Part shown: piece by piece, positions 22,895-33,878 of the stretch
Layout: each line of letters starts with the position of its first letter
Position numbering within the stretch: position 1 is the first letter of the stretch
NCBI GenBank assembly: GCA_009746045.1
Contig: RPFO01000027.1
Location: forward strand, 5,820,884-5,884,883
Source: Mesostigma viride
Lineage: Eukaryota; Streptophyta; Mesostigmatophyceae; Mesostigmatales; Mesostigmataceae
DNA length: 64,000 bases
Direction: 5' to 3'
Notes under the pieces: generated by a model
What the model was told of the DNA's origin: nothing
Databases searched by the model: none
What the model saw: only the letters and a program-made list of their open reading frames with translations
Position numbers and translations under genes: made by a program

Positions 22895-23245
22895 GTTCTG
22901 TATAGTTCCCCTAATGTTCTCTAACATTCTCTATTGTTCTCTATCGCTCTCTATCGTTTTGTATAGTTCCCCTAATACTCTCTAACATTCTCTATAGTTC
23001 TCTATCGTTCTGTATAATTCCCCTAATGTTATCTATCGTTCTCTATCGTTCTCTATCGTTCTCTATCGTTATCTATCGTTATCTATCGTTATCTATCGCT
23101 CTCTATCGTTCTCTAACATTCTCTATCGTTCTCTATCGTTCTCTATCGTTCTCTATCGTTCTCTATCGTTCTCTATCGTTCTCTATCGTTCTCTATCATT
23201 CTCTATCATTCTCTATCGCCCTCTATTGTACTTTGTTATTTTTCT
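22895..23245. repeat. 10-bp GTTCTCTATC tandem repeat, about 33 copies
   Basis: A 10-bp unit (GTTCTCTATC, with GTTATCTATC and ATTCTCTAAC variants) recurs for about 350 bp in the intron between exons 2 and 3. Confidence 0.93.
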
Positions 23246-23357
23246 ATATAACTACTGTCGTCTCTACTGTTGTCTATTGTTCCCCTAATCTTCCTTTACG
23301 GGTCCTGTGCAACTTCCCAGCATATACTTCCTTGAACAGCCAAGGCAATGCCACACC

Positions 23358-23410
23358 CATCTTGAGAGATACCTCGCCGATGTGCAGCGACACGGCCCAG
23401 GATTGCCTTC
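23358..23410 (-). pseudogene. Decayed copy of the 3' end of exon 2
   Basis: The minus strand reads SWAVSLHIGEVSLK then ATGGGTGTGG. This parallels WAALLHIGEASIK then GTGCGTGTGG at the end of exon 2. Confidence 0.65.
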
Positions 23411-23521
23411 CACCTAATGCTATCACTCCTACGATTATCGCTGCCACGATCCACAGCAGGGGCCTCCAAGGCCCTCCAAGGCCTTGGGGGGTGGATGAGG
23501 AAAACATTGTCCCACACGCAC

Positions 23522-23768
23522 CTTGATCGATGCTTCGCCGATGTGCAGCAATGCCGCCCAAGCACGCCGCACAAGGGAGACCCGCGTGGGCACCGCGACA
23601 ATGCGCGACAGTATCTCACAGAGGGCCTCCTCGAAGCCCGAGGAGTAGATGTACAGACAGCGGTAGAGGCGGTCCACGATGGGGGGGGGCACGCCGTCGC
23701 GGGTGAGCTCGGAGCGCGAGAGCCCAAAGTACTGTAGGCCGGTGGGCACAAAGGGGGCGTCACGCACA
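23522..23768 (-). CDS. Large gene, exon 2 (conserved-looking globular segment)
   Basis: This 247-base exon follows a (CA)n-CAG acceptor (23769-23771) and ends AAG before GTGCGTG. One base completes a codon split with exon 1, followed by VRDAPFVPTGLQYFGLSRSE, then DGVPPPIVDRLYRCLYIYSS, and ending LLHIGEASIK. Unlike the later exons it is not a plain coiled coil. It has hydrophobic and aromatic spacing typical of a folded helical domain, and I do not recognise the family. The first codons (V-R/C-D-A-P) and the last codons (LHIGEASIK) are each repeated as decayed copies on the expected side. Confidence 0.7.
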
Positions 23769-23861
23769 CTGTGTGTGTGTGTGTGTGTGTGTGTGTGGTA
23801 GTGGGGTGGCAGATGCCGGGTGTAACACGCCCGATAGATGAAGAAACGATCCGTGGCAGTA

Positions 23862-24240
23862 CGGGAGGCCGGTGGGCACAAAGGTCAAAGACTTTGGGGA
23901 ATATTTTCAGTAGATAATGCCACATTAAATCGTTTTTATAGCTTTCACTTTTTGTTGCCTGTTATTATTGAAGGGGGCGTAGTGCATGCTGCTTTGGGGG
24001 GGGCGGAGGAGTAGTGTTCAGAAGCGAGTAGAGGGGGCAAAGGTACAAGAGATGCTGTCAAGAAGCGAGAAGAGGGGACAAAGGTGCAAGAGATGCTGTC
24101 AATGGCGAGAGGGGGCGTCGCACACGCTGCTTTTATGGGGGGGTGGGGGCCGGGGGGGAATACACAATAAAGCAGAGAAGGCGTATAAAACACTGCTAGT
24201 GTCAGGTGGGGGAGCGTCACGGACGCTGCTTTTGAGTGGG
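23862..24240 (-). pseudogene. Four decayed copies of the 5' end of exon 2
   Basis: At 23868-23895 the minus strand keeps TFVPTGLPY. At about 23973-23993, 24112-24135 and 24205-24235 an AAGCAG or AAAGCAG acceptor is followed by MHYAPF, VCDAPS or VRDAP. All repeat the acceptor and first codons (VRDAPFVPTGLQY) of exon 2, and all lie on its acceptor side. Confidence 0.65.
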
Positions 24241-24349
24241 GGAGGCAGGGGGCCAATGGGTGACAAGGAGTGGGGGGGGCTGGGGGAGGAGCTGTGTATA
24301 GGCACAAGTATTCGCAATGACCCGTTTCCTTCGCCTACCGTTTGATTCA

Positions 24350-24650
24350 AGGTTTATGGACACTCCTCTCAACGACCACTGTCACCCTGCCATCTGTGCC
24401 TTGTATGGCTGGGCAAGGCACCCCTTTTCCAAGGGGGGTGGTGTCTGATCTTGTAATCTCTCTACCCACCCCCACCCCCACCCCCACCCCCACCCCCACC
24501 CCCCTTCCAAAGGAGCGGCTGGTCCGCGACCATGTAGACCTGTTCGCATCACGTTGCGACAGGGAAAGGGGTGGGTTTCCGACCACATCAACCTATTCCG
24601 ATCATGTGGCAACAGGGTAAGGGGGTCGTATCCGATCATGTTGCTGCGTC
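24350..24650. repeat. About 65-bp degenerate tandem repeat and (CCCACC)n tract
   Basis: Three imperfect copies of a block with GATCATGT(T/G)GC...ACAGGG occur between 24520 and 24650. They abut the donor of exon 1 and include its edge. A (CCCACC)n tract lies at 24464-24502. Confidence 0.7.
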
Positions 24651-24657
24651 CACCCAC

Positions 24658-27292
24658 CGTGTGTTGGTAGCCCCCAGCACGGGCGATGCCACACCCCCCC
24701 GGTTCTCCACCCCGTCCCCGGCTGTCGCCGCTTCCTTGGGTGGTTTGAGCACGTCGTTCAGCCAGACCTCCAGCAACAGCTGCTCCGGCGTGGCCCCCGA
24801 TTTCTTCTGCCGGGCGACGAGCGCGGCGGCCGCCCGCGACGTCTCCCTCTCCTCCATCTCCTTCAATGCGCGCGAGCCGCGTGCCACGTTTGCAACAGCA
24901 TTCGGGCTGTTTGGGTAGTTCGGGCTGTTCGCATAATGCGGGCTACTTGGGTTATTGTTCGGGTTGTAACTAGGACTAGTTGGGTTGTTGAGAGGAGTAG
25001 CGTGGTTGCCACCTGCACTAATAAGGCTGCCCTCTGCCCCACCACCGGCAGAGCCACTACGAGGTCTGCTGCCATACGCCACACCTGGACGAGGGGACCC
25101 CAAGAATGACGCGGCCCCCGTCCCGCCACAGTGCTCGCATCGGCCAACACCACCACCACCATCACCAACACCACCGCCGCCGCCGCCAGGAGGGACAGGA
25201 GGTCCGGCCACCGTGGACCCACCAGCGGGAGGAAAGGGAGAAGTGGCAACCGTAGAGCCACCAGCGAGCCAGCCAGGGGGGCCCACTGCAGGGCCGGATG
25301 CCAGCACAGCGCCACTGTCCCGATCCTGTCTCCCGCCCCCTCCGCCCCATCTTGCAGGATCGCCCTCACTTGCTGATGCGGGCGCAGCTCCTGGGCTGGG
25401 ACTCGCAAGGTACCCTCCCCCCCCGCCTCTCCCCTCTCGTTCCCACCCCCTCCCGCCCCCACCCCCTGCGTGGTTGCCTTGTGAGGCCGTGGAAGCACCT
25501 ACCCTTTGCGAGGGAAAGTAGGCGATGGAAGTGTCTGCCCTTTGGGGGGGCAAGTAGGCATTGGAGGCATCAGCCCCATCGCGCTCAAACCGACTACCGT
25601 CACTGGTCACGTATCCACCGCCCCGCCCCCCCCACCAGGCACATACACTCCGCTAGATCCCCCGAACGCGCCCCCGCGTGCCGTGAGAGATCCACCAGTG
25701 GGCACATACCCCCCCTGCTGGGGGCTGCGCGGCATGGCCGTGGCCCCTAACGGACCCCCATCGCTGCCCCCCCCCCGGAAATCCCCCCCCCCAGGGTTGT
25801 CACGAGGCGTGCTCGGCGTGGACCGGGAGTGGACAATGCGGGGGAAGAGCTGCGTCGCCCAATCCGACCGGCCACCTCCGCTCGTTTGGGCATAACCCCC
25901 CCCATGACCCCCATGATTCGTGTGACCGTGACCCCCCGCTCGATGGGTGCTGCCGCCACCCCCGATTGGAGACCCATCGCCCGGCCCCCCTCCCCCTCCA
26001 CCATGAGGGCTCCCAGAGCTCCAAACGACCGTCATCGCCGGAGGGTGGACACCAGCACCCGCACCCGAAGAGACCAGGCGACTCGCGAACGAGCCGCCGC
26101 CCTGGCTACCCGGGGGTATGCTCGCGGATGACACCGCACCGGCAGCATTTGTGCCGTGATAGGTGCTGTTGCCAGTCCCCGCACCGGTGGGGTATCCCCC
26201 GGCAACCATGCCCCGGTGGGCTGATTCTGACACCCAGTGGGCTGACTCGTACCCCCTGTGACTCGCTGCTGCGGACAAGGGGGACTCTGACACCCTGCCA
26301 GGGCGCGGGGACGCCAGGGCGGGGCTCACGCTGGGGCCGTCGGGCAGGGGGCTGCCAGCATCCGCTCCCTCCGAAGAGATACGGGGGAGCGAGATTTGCT
26401 TGGTGGGGGGACTGGGGGCCCGCGGTTGCGGTTGTGATTGTTGTGTTGAAGATCCACCCCCACCCCCACCCCCGGTGGATGCCAACCTTTCTTGCTCCTG
26501 GCCCTGGTCGTTTGCCCCACTTGAGGCCAGGCGGGTGGGGGGGTCATGCGCAGCAGACGACGCGTCGTCCTTACTTGCCCCATCCCTGGCGTTGGTGGCC
26601 CCATCCCTGTTCCCACCGTTGGTGGGGGCGGTGGAGCCAGAAGCATCCCGGCCCCCCCCCGCCCCCCCTTTCCTGCTGCTACTAGCATTCCCACCACGAG
26701 CACTGCTGGCGCCATCCCCCTTGCTCCCGGCGCCAGCATTACCGTCGCCACCCCGCGGCGTCCCATGCCCACCATGCGCCTGTCCACTGGATGACTGTCC
26801 ACCGGCCGATGGACCGCTATACGACTGGCCCAGCACGCCGAATCCCTGGGCCGTGGCCGTCCCAAGCGCCAAGTGGGGCACAATGATGCTGACCCTCACG
26901 CCGCCGCCGTCACCGCCGGGTTGCCTAGACCCGCCGTCGCCGCTGGCCACCTTGGGGGGGTCACCCCGACTTGGGGGGCCAGCGGGCACGCCCCCGCCGG
27001 CGGTGCCTGCTTGCAACCGCGACGCAGCCCCCGAGGATGAAGAAGAGGCAGCAGCAGTGGATGAAGAGACGGCAGAGGATGAGGAAGACGCAGCGAGGGC
27101 GCGGCGAGGGTGAGATCGGGCGCTCCCGTCTGGGGGGAAGGGGGACCGGGGGCTCTCGGGCACCTCGGGGCTGACTACTGGTGGCGACACCAGGTGATGG
27201 TGGGAGGATGCAGCCATCCTGGGGGAAGGAGAGAGTGGGTTTAATGCTGCTGAACGGCAAGCAGGTGGCGTTGCCCCAGTGGCGGTGTCCAC
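24658..27292 (-). CDS. Large gene, exon 1: Gly/Ser/Pro-rich N-terminal region
   Basis: The first ATG at 27292 (CCATGG context) opens a frame of 561 codons. A second ATG at 27217 (MAASSHHH) is an alternative start. The protein is low-complexity, rich in Gly, Ser, Ala and Pro, with no signal peptide. The frame ends at 25607, but a frame offset by one takes over at once and runs to a CG-GTGGGT donor at 24658. The junction is at a G8 run near 25620-25627, and one extra G would fuse the two. The last part is less biased (RALKEMEERETSRAAAALVA, then EQLLLEVWLNDVLKPP) and leads into exon 2 in phase. The minus strand has a TATA-like TAAATAAAATA at about 27387-27399. The function is unknown. Confidence 0.6.
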
Positions 27293-28040
27293 ATGGCTCT
27301 CGCCCCAGGAAATGAAGCCTTACATAGAAAGCGATGCCAAGACGGCGGCTGTAGCAGGGGGGACAGTCGTGGCTCTCGAGAAGTGTATTTTATTTAGTCC
27401 TCGCAACAGGCTTTTCTGTTGGTTCGAATAAGAGTTATTGTGCCCCGGAGACAAACATGGCCCAGACAGGTGTACAGGAGTGCTTCTCAGAAGGTCGTTC
27501 GTGCAGGCGTCGATGGGCCCAGTGCTTCCGTTCCGCCTAGCCCGTCATGGCCGATTGGGGGGGGACGTAAGGCGGACGGGCTGCTCATGGGCATGCGCGT
27601 GATTCCATGTACAATTACATTCACAGATGGATTCGGAACGATGCTTCGTTTAGGATCCAGAAAGGACCATTAGGGAATGGAAACCAACATGCCAGGACCA
27701 GCACGTGAATATCAAGGTGTGTGCAACGGCCACCCGCAACGAATGAATGACAAACAATGATGATAGTACACATCAGCCAGGGTTATTTACTGTCATACAT
27801 CAAACTGGGTGGTTTATTAACCAGTGTGAGTGCTAAAACTATGATTGCTAACGCAGCAATAACAATACCAAAATTTCACCTTCTGGAATCTACACCACGT
27901 GCAAACCTGATATGCAAGTTGCCAACATAATTGCCGCGAGCAATTGTGTTGTCTTTTTTTTTTCACACGAGCAGAAGTACGTAGAACTTGCCTGAATTCG
28001 GCCGTGTAGCTTTATGCGGCAGTCACAGGCAGTCGCCCCC
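27293..28040. other. Intergenic region upstream of the large gene
   Basis: About 750 bases carry no convincing gene. A small plus frame at 27419-27673 has no recognisable features. The sequence becomes AT-richer than the coding exon and probably holds the promoter of the minus-strand gene. Confidence 0.4.
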
Positions 28041-28044
28041 GTAA

Positions 28045-28746
28045 TTAAAAAAAAAAAATCGATAATCTTAGTTTCGAGTTAGCATGGCAGGTTCCATGGC
28101 ATCCGGACTGCATGCAGAATACAGCCTTCATCGAACGCCTGTCGAGATGACACGCTCCTTCAACGACACCGCCACCATAAAGATTATTCATTCCATACTG
28201 AACGGCTAAATTACCATCGTCCATTATCATAGGGTCTTTGAAAAGGTCAGCTCCTCCATTATAGGCATGCGTACGCACCAAGCTTATTATCCGGCGGAGC
28301 CCATTTTTAATCCCAGCTTCGTCATAAATAATTAACACAGTGAACACACGTTTTGTCACAATGCTCGTCATGGGCCAGGTTTACAAGCGAGTAGACTTGA
28401 GTAGACGGATAAATTTGGACGATTCCATGTGCGGCCGCCCCATTCCCGCAGTACCACCCGCGGTTACCGGAGCTACCAGAAGAATACGGAGGTCAATTTG
28501 TTTCTTCCCAATCATGCCAGCAAAAAAAGGAGCGGGTAACTCGGTACTAGCGAGTAGTGAACCACTGACCATAGTGCATACTGGCGCCGTATCATCTTCG
28601 TAGCAAGTGTTGAAACGTCGCGAAACTCGATCATGTCTGTCAAGACTCAAGACTCCAGACTCAAGACCCGAACTGCCCATGTGCGGCGTGGGCAACAAGC
28701 CAACAACAACAACAACAACAAGACACGAAGTGGCTTGAGCTCTCAC
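28045..28746 (-). other. Two unassigned minus-strand frames
   Basis: Frames at 28045-28371 (108 codons) and 28381-28746 (121 codons) are adjacent, and the second begins with a hydrophobic stretch coded largely by a CAA/GTT repeat at 28697-28720. I recognise neither. They might be parts of the LINE 3' region next to them, or relics. I see no splice pattern that joins them convincingly. Confidence 0.2.
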
Positions 28747-28870
28747 CTGCTCTCACACAGAGGGAAAAACAGAACCGTCAGGACGAAAGGAGCATGGCGG
28801 TCTCACTGCTCACAAACAGGTTGAACTTTTGCAATGTTGCGCAGTGGCACATCTGCCTCATTACTGATGG

Positions 28871-30385
28871 TCATGATAAACTAAAAGCGATTGTATATAA
28901 CATGCATGTGCGGAGCCATATCCACGCTTGTTGTGCAAAGGTGAGCTCAGGGCCAGGGGTGCCAGTGATGCCAAAGATAATTGAGCGAGTAGACACCGGT
29001 ATGATAGGTTCAGACGTCCAGGCTGCCCATAAACCAATCAACCAGGTCCAAACTCCCTGGAGGTTACACCATAAAAATCGGTGTTCCACCGTTTCATTGG
29101 GGTTGGTACATAAACATGTGGCAGGATGTTGAAATCGCCGGTGGAGGATCTCCCCGACCCCGATGGACTGGTGCATCAAGAGGTGTTGTACGTCGGTCGC
29201 GCGGCGGTCGACCAGCGGGTGGTCAGCAGCGAGGGTGATGTTGCGGACCCAGGTGTGGCCAGGCCACTCAGTAGCGCCCCAGCGTGTCCGTCCGGGGTGG
29301 AATTGATGGTTTTTATGCAAGAGCAATGTGTAGCCCCACTCTGCCGTGTACTCGTAAAGGCCTTTTACAATTCTGCTGTCACCCTGATTTAGCACCCAGC
29401 CAAATTCCACTGGATCCAATGACAACATGTCAAGGCGGGTTGATCCCACATGTAGCCAAATAATAGCAGCGTCGGGAAGGTTGGGGTTGGGTTGATATAC
29501 ACATGATTGCTCAAGGGACCAAGGTACAACCCGAATCCGGTGGCATAGCTGAGTGGGGAGGAGCACAACTGCAGTTGTAAGTTGAGCCAGATAGCCGTTA
29601 TGGCCGCTCAGCGGCGCCAGTAGTTGAACGTGCAGGGTTCCAGGGGGAAGTTGTGCGATCACCTTCCCCGAGCATGTTGCGGTCGTGCTGTCTGGACAGA
29701 AGCAGCACCATTCACCAGCTTTATAGGGGGCACGGGGAGAAGTCATGAGTGTGTGCCAGCGGGGGGGTATGGCTTGTACTAGCGCGGCCCAGGCAGCATA
29801 AGTAGGCATATTGGGGACCCAGGCAGCCAATTCGTTATATGTTAGGAGGCGGTAGCAGTCACCGTGGAGAATATACAGGTGGAGAATAGTGGTTACAGGG
29901 TGGGGGGATGTTATGAAGCCTTCGTATGGGTTAGGGCCACTTAAGCATCCAAAGGGGCGATTAAGGGGGTTGAGGTATATATCATTAAAGAAGAGGGGTT
30001 GGCGTGCAACTTCCTCACGTAGAGTGGGGAATAGTAGGCGGTCGGGTTTGAGTGCCATAAAGCCTTGCCATATACGAGCCCAGTACCAAGGAAGACCTCT
30101 GGTGAGTTTGGGGGAGGGGAGGCGAGCAGTAAGCAGTGCGGCTCCAGTGTGCCAGGATATACCATTGGAGTGATGAGTGAGACGTGAGAGGGTTACACGT
30201 GCCAGAAGACATTCAGGGTGTGGGTTGACACCAATGTGGGCAGAAATAACTTGTTTGGCATACACAGACCATAAACGCCATTGCATATTGTGTAAGCCTA
30301 GTCCTCCAAGAGGCCACGGCATAAAAGACATTGCCTCTCTGATCCATCCGTGTACCTGGCGGTTGAGATCGCTCGATTTTTCCAA
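28871..30385 (-). pseudogene. LINE ORF2 C-terminal region with zinc-binding motif
   Basis: This 504-codon frame starts inside the polymerase, with PWPLGGLGLHN typical of the region after the RT thumb. Near the C-terminus it has CLCTNPNETVEHRFLWC, a Cx1C...Hx4C arrangement like the zf-RVT domain of plant and algal LINE ORF2 proteins. The upstream part lies in another frame (30298-30753), so a frameshift near 30385 has disabled the copy. It is a relic and should not be functional. Confidence 0.75.
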
Positions 30386-30753
30386 ACAAAGTTACGCCCC
30401 AATCGTTGAATAAGCGAAATGGTGTGTTCATCCGGTGGGTGGGCCTGACCGAAGTACAGCAGCTTGGAAAATAGCAGCTGGTTCGTAACGAGGACCTTGC
30501 CCCGGAGGCTGAGGCGGTGTACGCCAGCCCAGCGGTTGGCCACCTGTTGTACACCAGTAAGTTTGCCCAGTTGTTGTGATTCGTCGTATAAAAAGGTTTT
30601 GACTTCCAATAACCTCCCTTCGGCTGTCCGACCGATAGGGCAGTTATGTAAAAGGTGGTATCCTCCCGGCGGGACCCATGTCACCGCCAGGTTAGTAGGT
30701 TGGAGAGTCGGGTTGGTTGTTCTGCCAATATGCAAGCCCGTGGACTTTTGCAC
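30298..30753 (-). pseudogene. LINE ORF2 thumb region (upstream frame)
   Basis: It contains LSLRGKVLVTNQLLFSKLLY and RLGRNFVWKN, which fit the conserved LINE stretch (L-x-G-R/K-xx-x-N...L-x-Y...F-x-W-x-x) between the RT palm and the zinc domain. It continues across a frameshift into the frame at 28871-30385. Confidence 0.7.
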
Positions 30754-30770
30754 GTTGCAGCGTTGTTGGG

Positions 30771-31565
30771 ATCGAGGCGGTACAGTATGTAGATATGTAA
30801 CAAGATCGGGGGCTCCGCCCCCGAACCCCCGCTACTTGGCAGATTCTGTGCCTCAACGGCTTTTTGTGCCTCAACGGCGAGTACCAGCACAGCCGTACAC
30901 TCCCGCTTACACAGCCCGCCCACTAGCAAGACAGCCGAACCTGTACGGCAGGCCACAGCCTTGTGATTCCATGGATTACGCCACGATTCCATGCAAACTC
31001 ATGGTGCCGGACGGTTTGCTGGCCTATTTTGGGAAGCCGGTGGCTGAACCGAACCGCACCTAAACCTGGTCTGTCAGCACGTCAGGTCCGTCCGTCAGCT
31101 TTATCACTTTTTGCCAGCAACCGCCAAATACCCCTTGAATCGGTCCTCTCCTCGCCAATTTCCCTCGTCCGTTCCAAGCACCTAGGTCAATTTTCAAGCT
31201 GAACTTGGCCCGCAAAATTGTGCATCGCTCCGGCGCTGAGCTACTCGGGAAAAGTTCACCGTTATTTCCGTTACGAGCGTTTATCTGTCATTCCCGCCTT
31301 AAACGAGCGCCCCAACGAAATGATTCCGTTTGTTTGGCTACTCGTCTTAGAAGAGTTTGGGCGCCGGACGTTACGCGGTGACAGGCCGCTAGAAAGCCTA
31401 CGGATGGGATCTGCTGAAAGATTTTGTGGAAACAAATTGTGCGTTCTGATTTTTGCGCTACTCGGGTACGGACAACGTTTGCCGGAAGAGTTTGCGGAAC
31501 AAATGGGCCGACATAAAAGTAGTATAAAGGGCAATAACAGGGGTGGTTTTTGATATAGCTGGATA
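30771..31565. other. Unassigned sequence between LINE and hAT relics
   Basis: About 800 bases contain only short frames without recognisable motifs. A CAGTGTGCC at 31568, preceded by CTGGATAA, resembles the terminal start of hAT elements and may mark the left end of the hAT relic that follows. Confidence 0.3.
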
Positions 31566-31674
31566 ACAGTGTGCCAGCAAATGCCAGCTGTGCTACTGAC
31601 GGTGTAATGCAATATAGCGACGACGAGGCCAGTGCGACTGTGCGACAGTGTGCAGCCATTTTCGATTTGCAGCC

Positions 31675-32243
31675 ATGAAGAAGAAAGGGCCTGAATGGGA
31701 TTTCGTTCTCGAGAAGAAAGAAGCAGTCACAGATGCTGTTAGTAACAAAACACAGTTTGTGTCGAATAAGTTCTGCTCATTTTGCAACAAGAAGTTCTCC
31801 TACAGGGCGGGGGCCGGCAATCAGCGTATTCCGAGTCCGTGCACACTTTGCCGGAATCGCAGGGGAAGGGATGTTACCCTGCGACAAAATTCCACCGAAT
31901 ATCCGGAGCAGGTTTCTCAGGATTGCTAACAACAAGTTGCAGAAGTCAGACGCCAAGAAGCAGCACAATTTGAACAGGGCAATGGCGGAGATGGGAGGGG
32001 CTGCGCCGGCTGACTTGTCGTCGGTTCCCAGCAAAGGCCAGCTGAGCATCACCAAATGGCTGGTTCCCGTCGACGAGAAAGGTGTCCAGCTGCTGGCTGC
32101 CGAATTTTTTTATCGAGAACGGCATTGCCTTCAATGCGGCTGAGAGCGCCTCTTTCAAGCAGATGGTGGCCGGCATGATCCAGTACAAAGGAGGGCACGT
32201 CACCCCTCCTTCTCGGAAGTTGTTGGGTGGCGAGCTTCTAATG
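31675..32243 (+). pseudogene. hAT transposase N-terminal fragment
   Basis: An ATG at 31675 opens MKKKGPEWDFVLEKKEAV and a Cys-rich finger (CSFCNKKFSYRAGA...CTLC). The frame then shifts near 31865 to IPPNIRSRFLRIANNKLQ, and again at a T-run near 32105 to FIENGIAFNAAESASFKQMV followed by PPSRKLLGGELL. The last two motifs are hallmarks of hAT transposases (the DUF659-like region after a BED-type finger). The catalytic domain and dimerisation region are missing; a tandem repeat follows directly. At least two frameshifts make it a pseudogene. Confidence 0.75.
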
Positions 32244-32565
32244 CATTTTGTCAATGATGAATGTGTGTGCCCATGTGTGTATGTGTATGGAGCTTGTTGT
32301 GGGATCCTTGAGAGTGCTCAAGGTCCTTGTGTCTTATATCCTCTGCTGTTGTGCATTTTGTAAATGATGAATGTGTGTGCACATGTGTGTATGTGTATGG
32401 AGCTTGTTGTGGGATCCTTGAGAGCAAGGTCCTTGTGTCTTATATCCTCTGCTGTTGTGCATTTTGTCAATGATGAATGTGTGTGTATGTGTATGGAGCT
32501 TAGAACTTGTGGGATCCTTGAGAGCATGGTCCTTAGTTGTGTCTTATGTCCTCTCATGCATTATA
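32243..32565. repeat. About 107-bp tandem repeat, 3 copies
   Basis: Three copies start with GCATTTTGT at 32244, 32353 and 32459, each containing TGTGTATGTGTATGGAGCTT and GGGATCCTTGAGAG. The first copy is fused to the truncated hAT frame. Confidence 0.9.
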
Positions 32566-32589
32566 TAGTGGATGGCTTTCCTTACAATT

Positions 32590-33300
32590 AATTAATTGAT
32601 TCCTTACCATTCCCGTTGCAGCCTGCTCCCCCCTGCATTTAACAAATCATAATCAGATAGGATTGCAGGGCATAAATGGAAGATGTTAATAAATAAGCAT
32701 ATACACCAAATTTCAGTTGCAATAACTGCATGACCATCATCAAGGAGCATGCTAATTGGGTGACTGACAATTAATTAATTAATTAATTATCAACATCACT
32801 CCTGTAACTAGGACCTAGATAGCTTATACCATCCATTCCATCCCATGTTCCCCTCCCACTGAGGACTTATGCTCACGTGACGCAGTCACGTGTCTATTAA
32901 TTAATTAATTAATCACTCCGTTGGGAGTCAATGTAGCACATATCCCTGAGAAGGGGCATATGGCTTTTAATACATTCTAGGCTACTTCCTGCAAGAGTGG
33001 AATGTAAGCAGCACTTGCTCTAGGTGCCTCAAGGGCACCGGCACCCTCATGATCTTCACACTATGCCCAGCTAAGGGGGAGTATGTCATGTGGGGGAAGA
33101 TCATCATGGCTATACAAGAGCTAGGGCATGGCTTCTCGACAGAGAGCATCTCTCTGCATGGCATAGCATGGCTAAATTCTTAATGCAACATCCATGGGGG
33201 TCCCATTATAGACAAAGCATGGCTAAATGTTGAAGGCATCATCCATGGGGGCCATTATGGGCGCACATGCGCGTGGGCCACATGCTAGGCTAAGCCTGAC
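32590..33300. other. AT-rich non-coding stretch with (TTAA)n tracts and retroelement tail
   Basis: No gene is visible. Two (TTAA)n tracts (32769-32788 and 32896-32913) are present. Next to the second, the minus strand reads GTGCTACATTGACTCCCAAC followed by GGAGTGATTAATTAA. This is similar to the 3' tail of the LINE at 34.9 kb (GTGCTACATGACCTCCCCAC then GGAGG and an A/T-rich repeat). It is probably the extreme 3' end of another copy. Confidence 0.45.
32801..32913 (+). repeat. Dispersed repeat, copy 1
   Basis: This block runs from CCTGTAACTAGGACCTAGAT through CTCACGTGACGCAGTCACGT to a (TTAA)n tail. It is nearly identical to 52927-53051, about 20 kb away. The CACGTG...CACGTG core is partly palindromic. 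A mobile or tail-derived repeat is likely. Confidence 0.8.
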
Positions 33301-33312
33301 TAATCTACACTA

Positions 33313-33520
33313 CTGGTATCAAGGAGACAACCAGCGCAGGCCAGAAATCGGGAGAATCGATCCGGACCATGGTAGCTCGAGCCTGCCGTTATCTTGTCCG
33401 CGTGTTCGAGTCGTTCAGGATGATGAAGATGAATGGTGATGGAAATGTGTATTCTTGTGCATTGAAATTATGGCTGGCTTACGAGTAGAGCGACTAGATG
33501 ACCTAGACGGTGGGGCCGGA
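33313..33520 (+). repeat. SINE-like tRNA-derived repeat, copy 1
   Basis: It begins GACAACCAGCGCAGGCCAGA, then has GGTAGCTCGAG (tRNA A-box-like) and, about 34 bases on, GTTCGAGTC (B-box-like), followed by a tRNA-unrelated body ending at GACCTAGACG. Related copies lie at 45486-45605 and 47550-47740, all on the plus strand. Confidence 0.65.
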
Positions 33521-33878
33521 AACAGCATGCTTGATCAGGGCGTGTGTTTCGAGCCTAACTGGCCGGGAGTGTCTAGTGGTGAGCACCATTGCTGCGATCG
33601 CTCTCCCACCATTTACGAGGAAATACCCGCAAATGGAAAACCACTGAAAAGGTAGCTAGTCAGTCATCACGTTAGCCATGCTGATGATTCCAAACGTCCA
33701 AGAACTGCACACGGTGCAAAGGCAAAAAGCCGGAGGACAGCACTTTCAAATGTGCGGCGGGAACCAAAAGCCCGCGGATGCCAGAAAACATCGTGTTGCT
33801 GCAGCGACGCGACGATGTGGACAACGAATCCAGTGCCAAGCTCGGAACGGCCGCAAAGGAGATCTGGCATCACAGGGT

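Larger units (their letters stand above)
28660..30770 (-). mobile_element. 5'-truncated, frameshifted LINE (non-LTR) copy
   Basis: The minus strand encodes the C-terminal third of a non-LTR reverse transcriptase in two overlapping frames (30298-30753 and 28871-30385). The palm domain with its YADD box is absent, so the copy is truncated at about 30770. A (TTG)n tract near 28697-28720 could be its 3' tail. Truncation at the 5' end is typical of LINE insertions. Confidence 0.75.

Noticed and set aside
24985-25521. Pro-rich plus-strand ORF opposite exon 1
   Set aside because: It is the complement of the Gly-rich minus-strand coding region, with no independent features.
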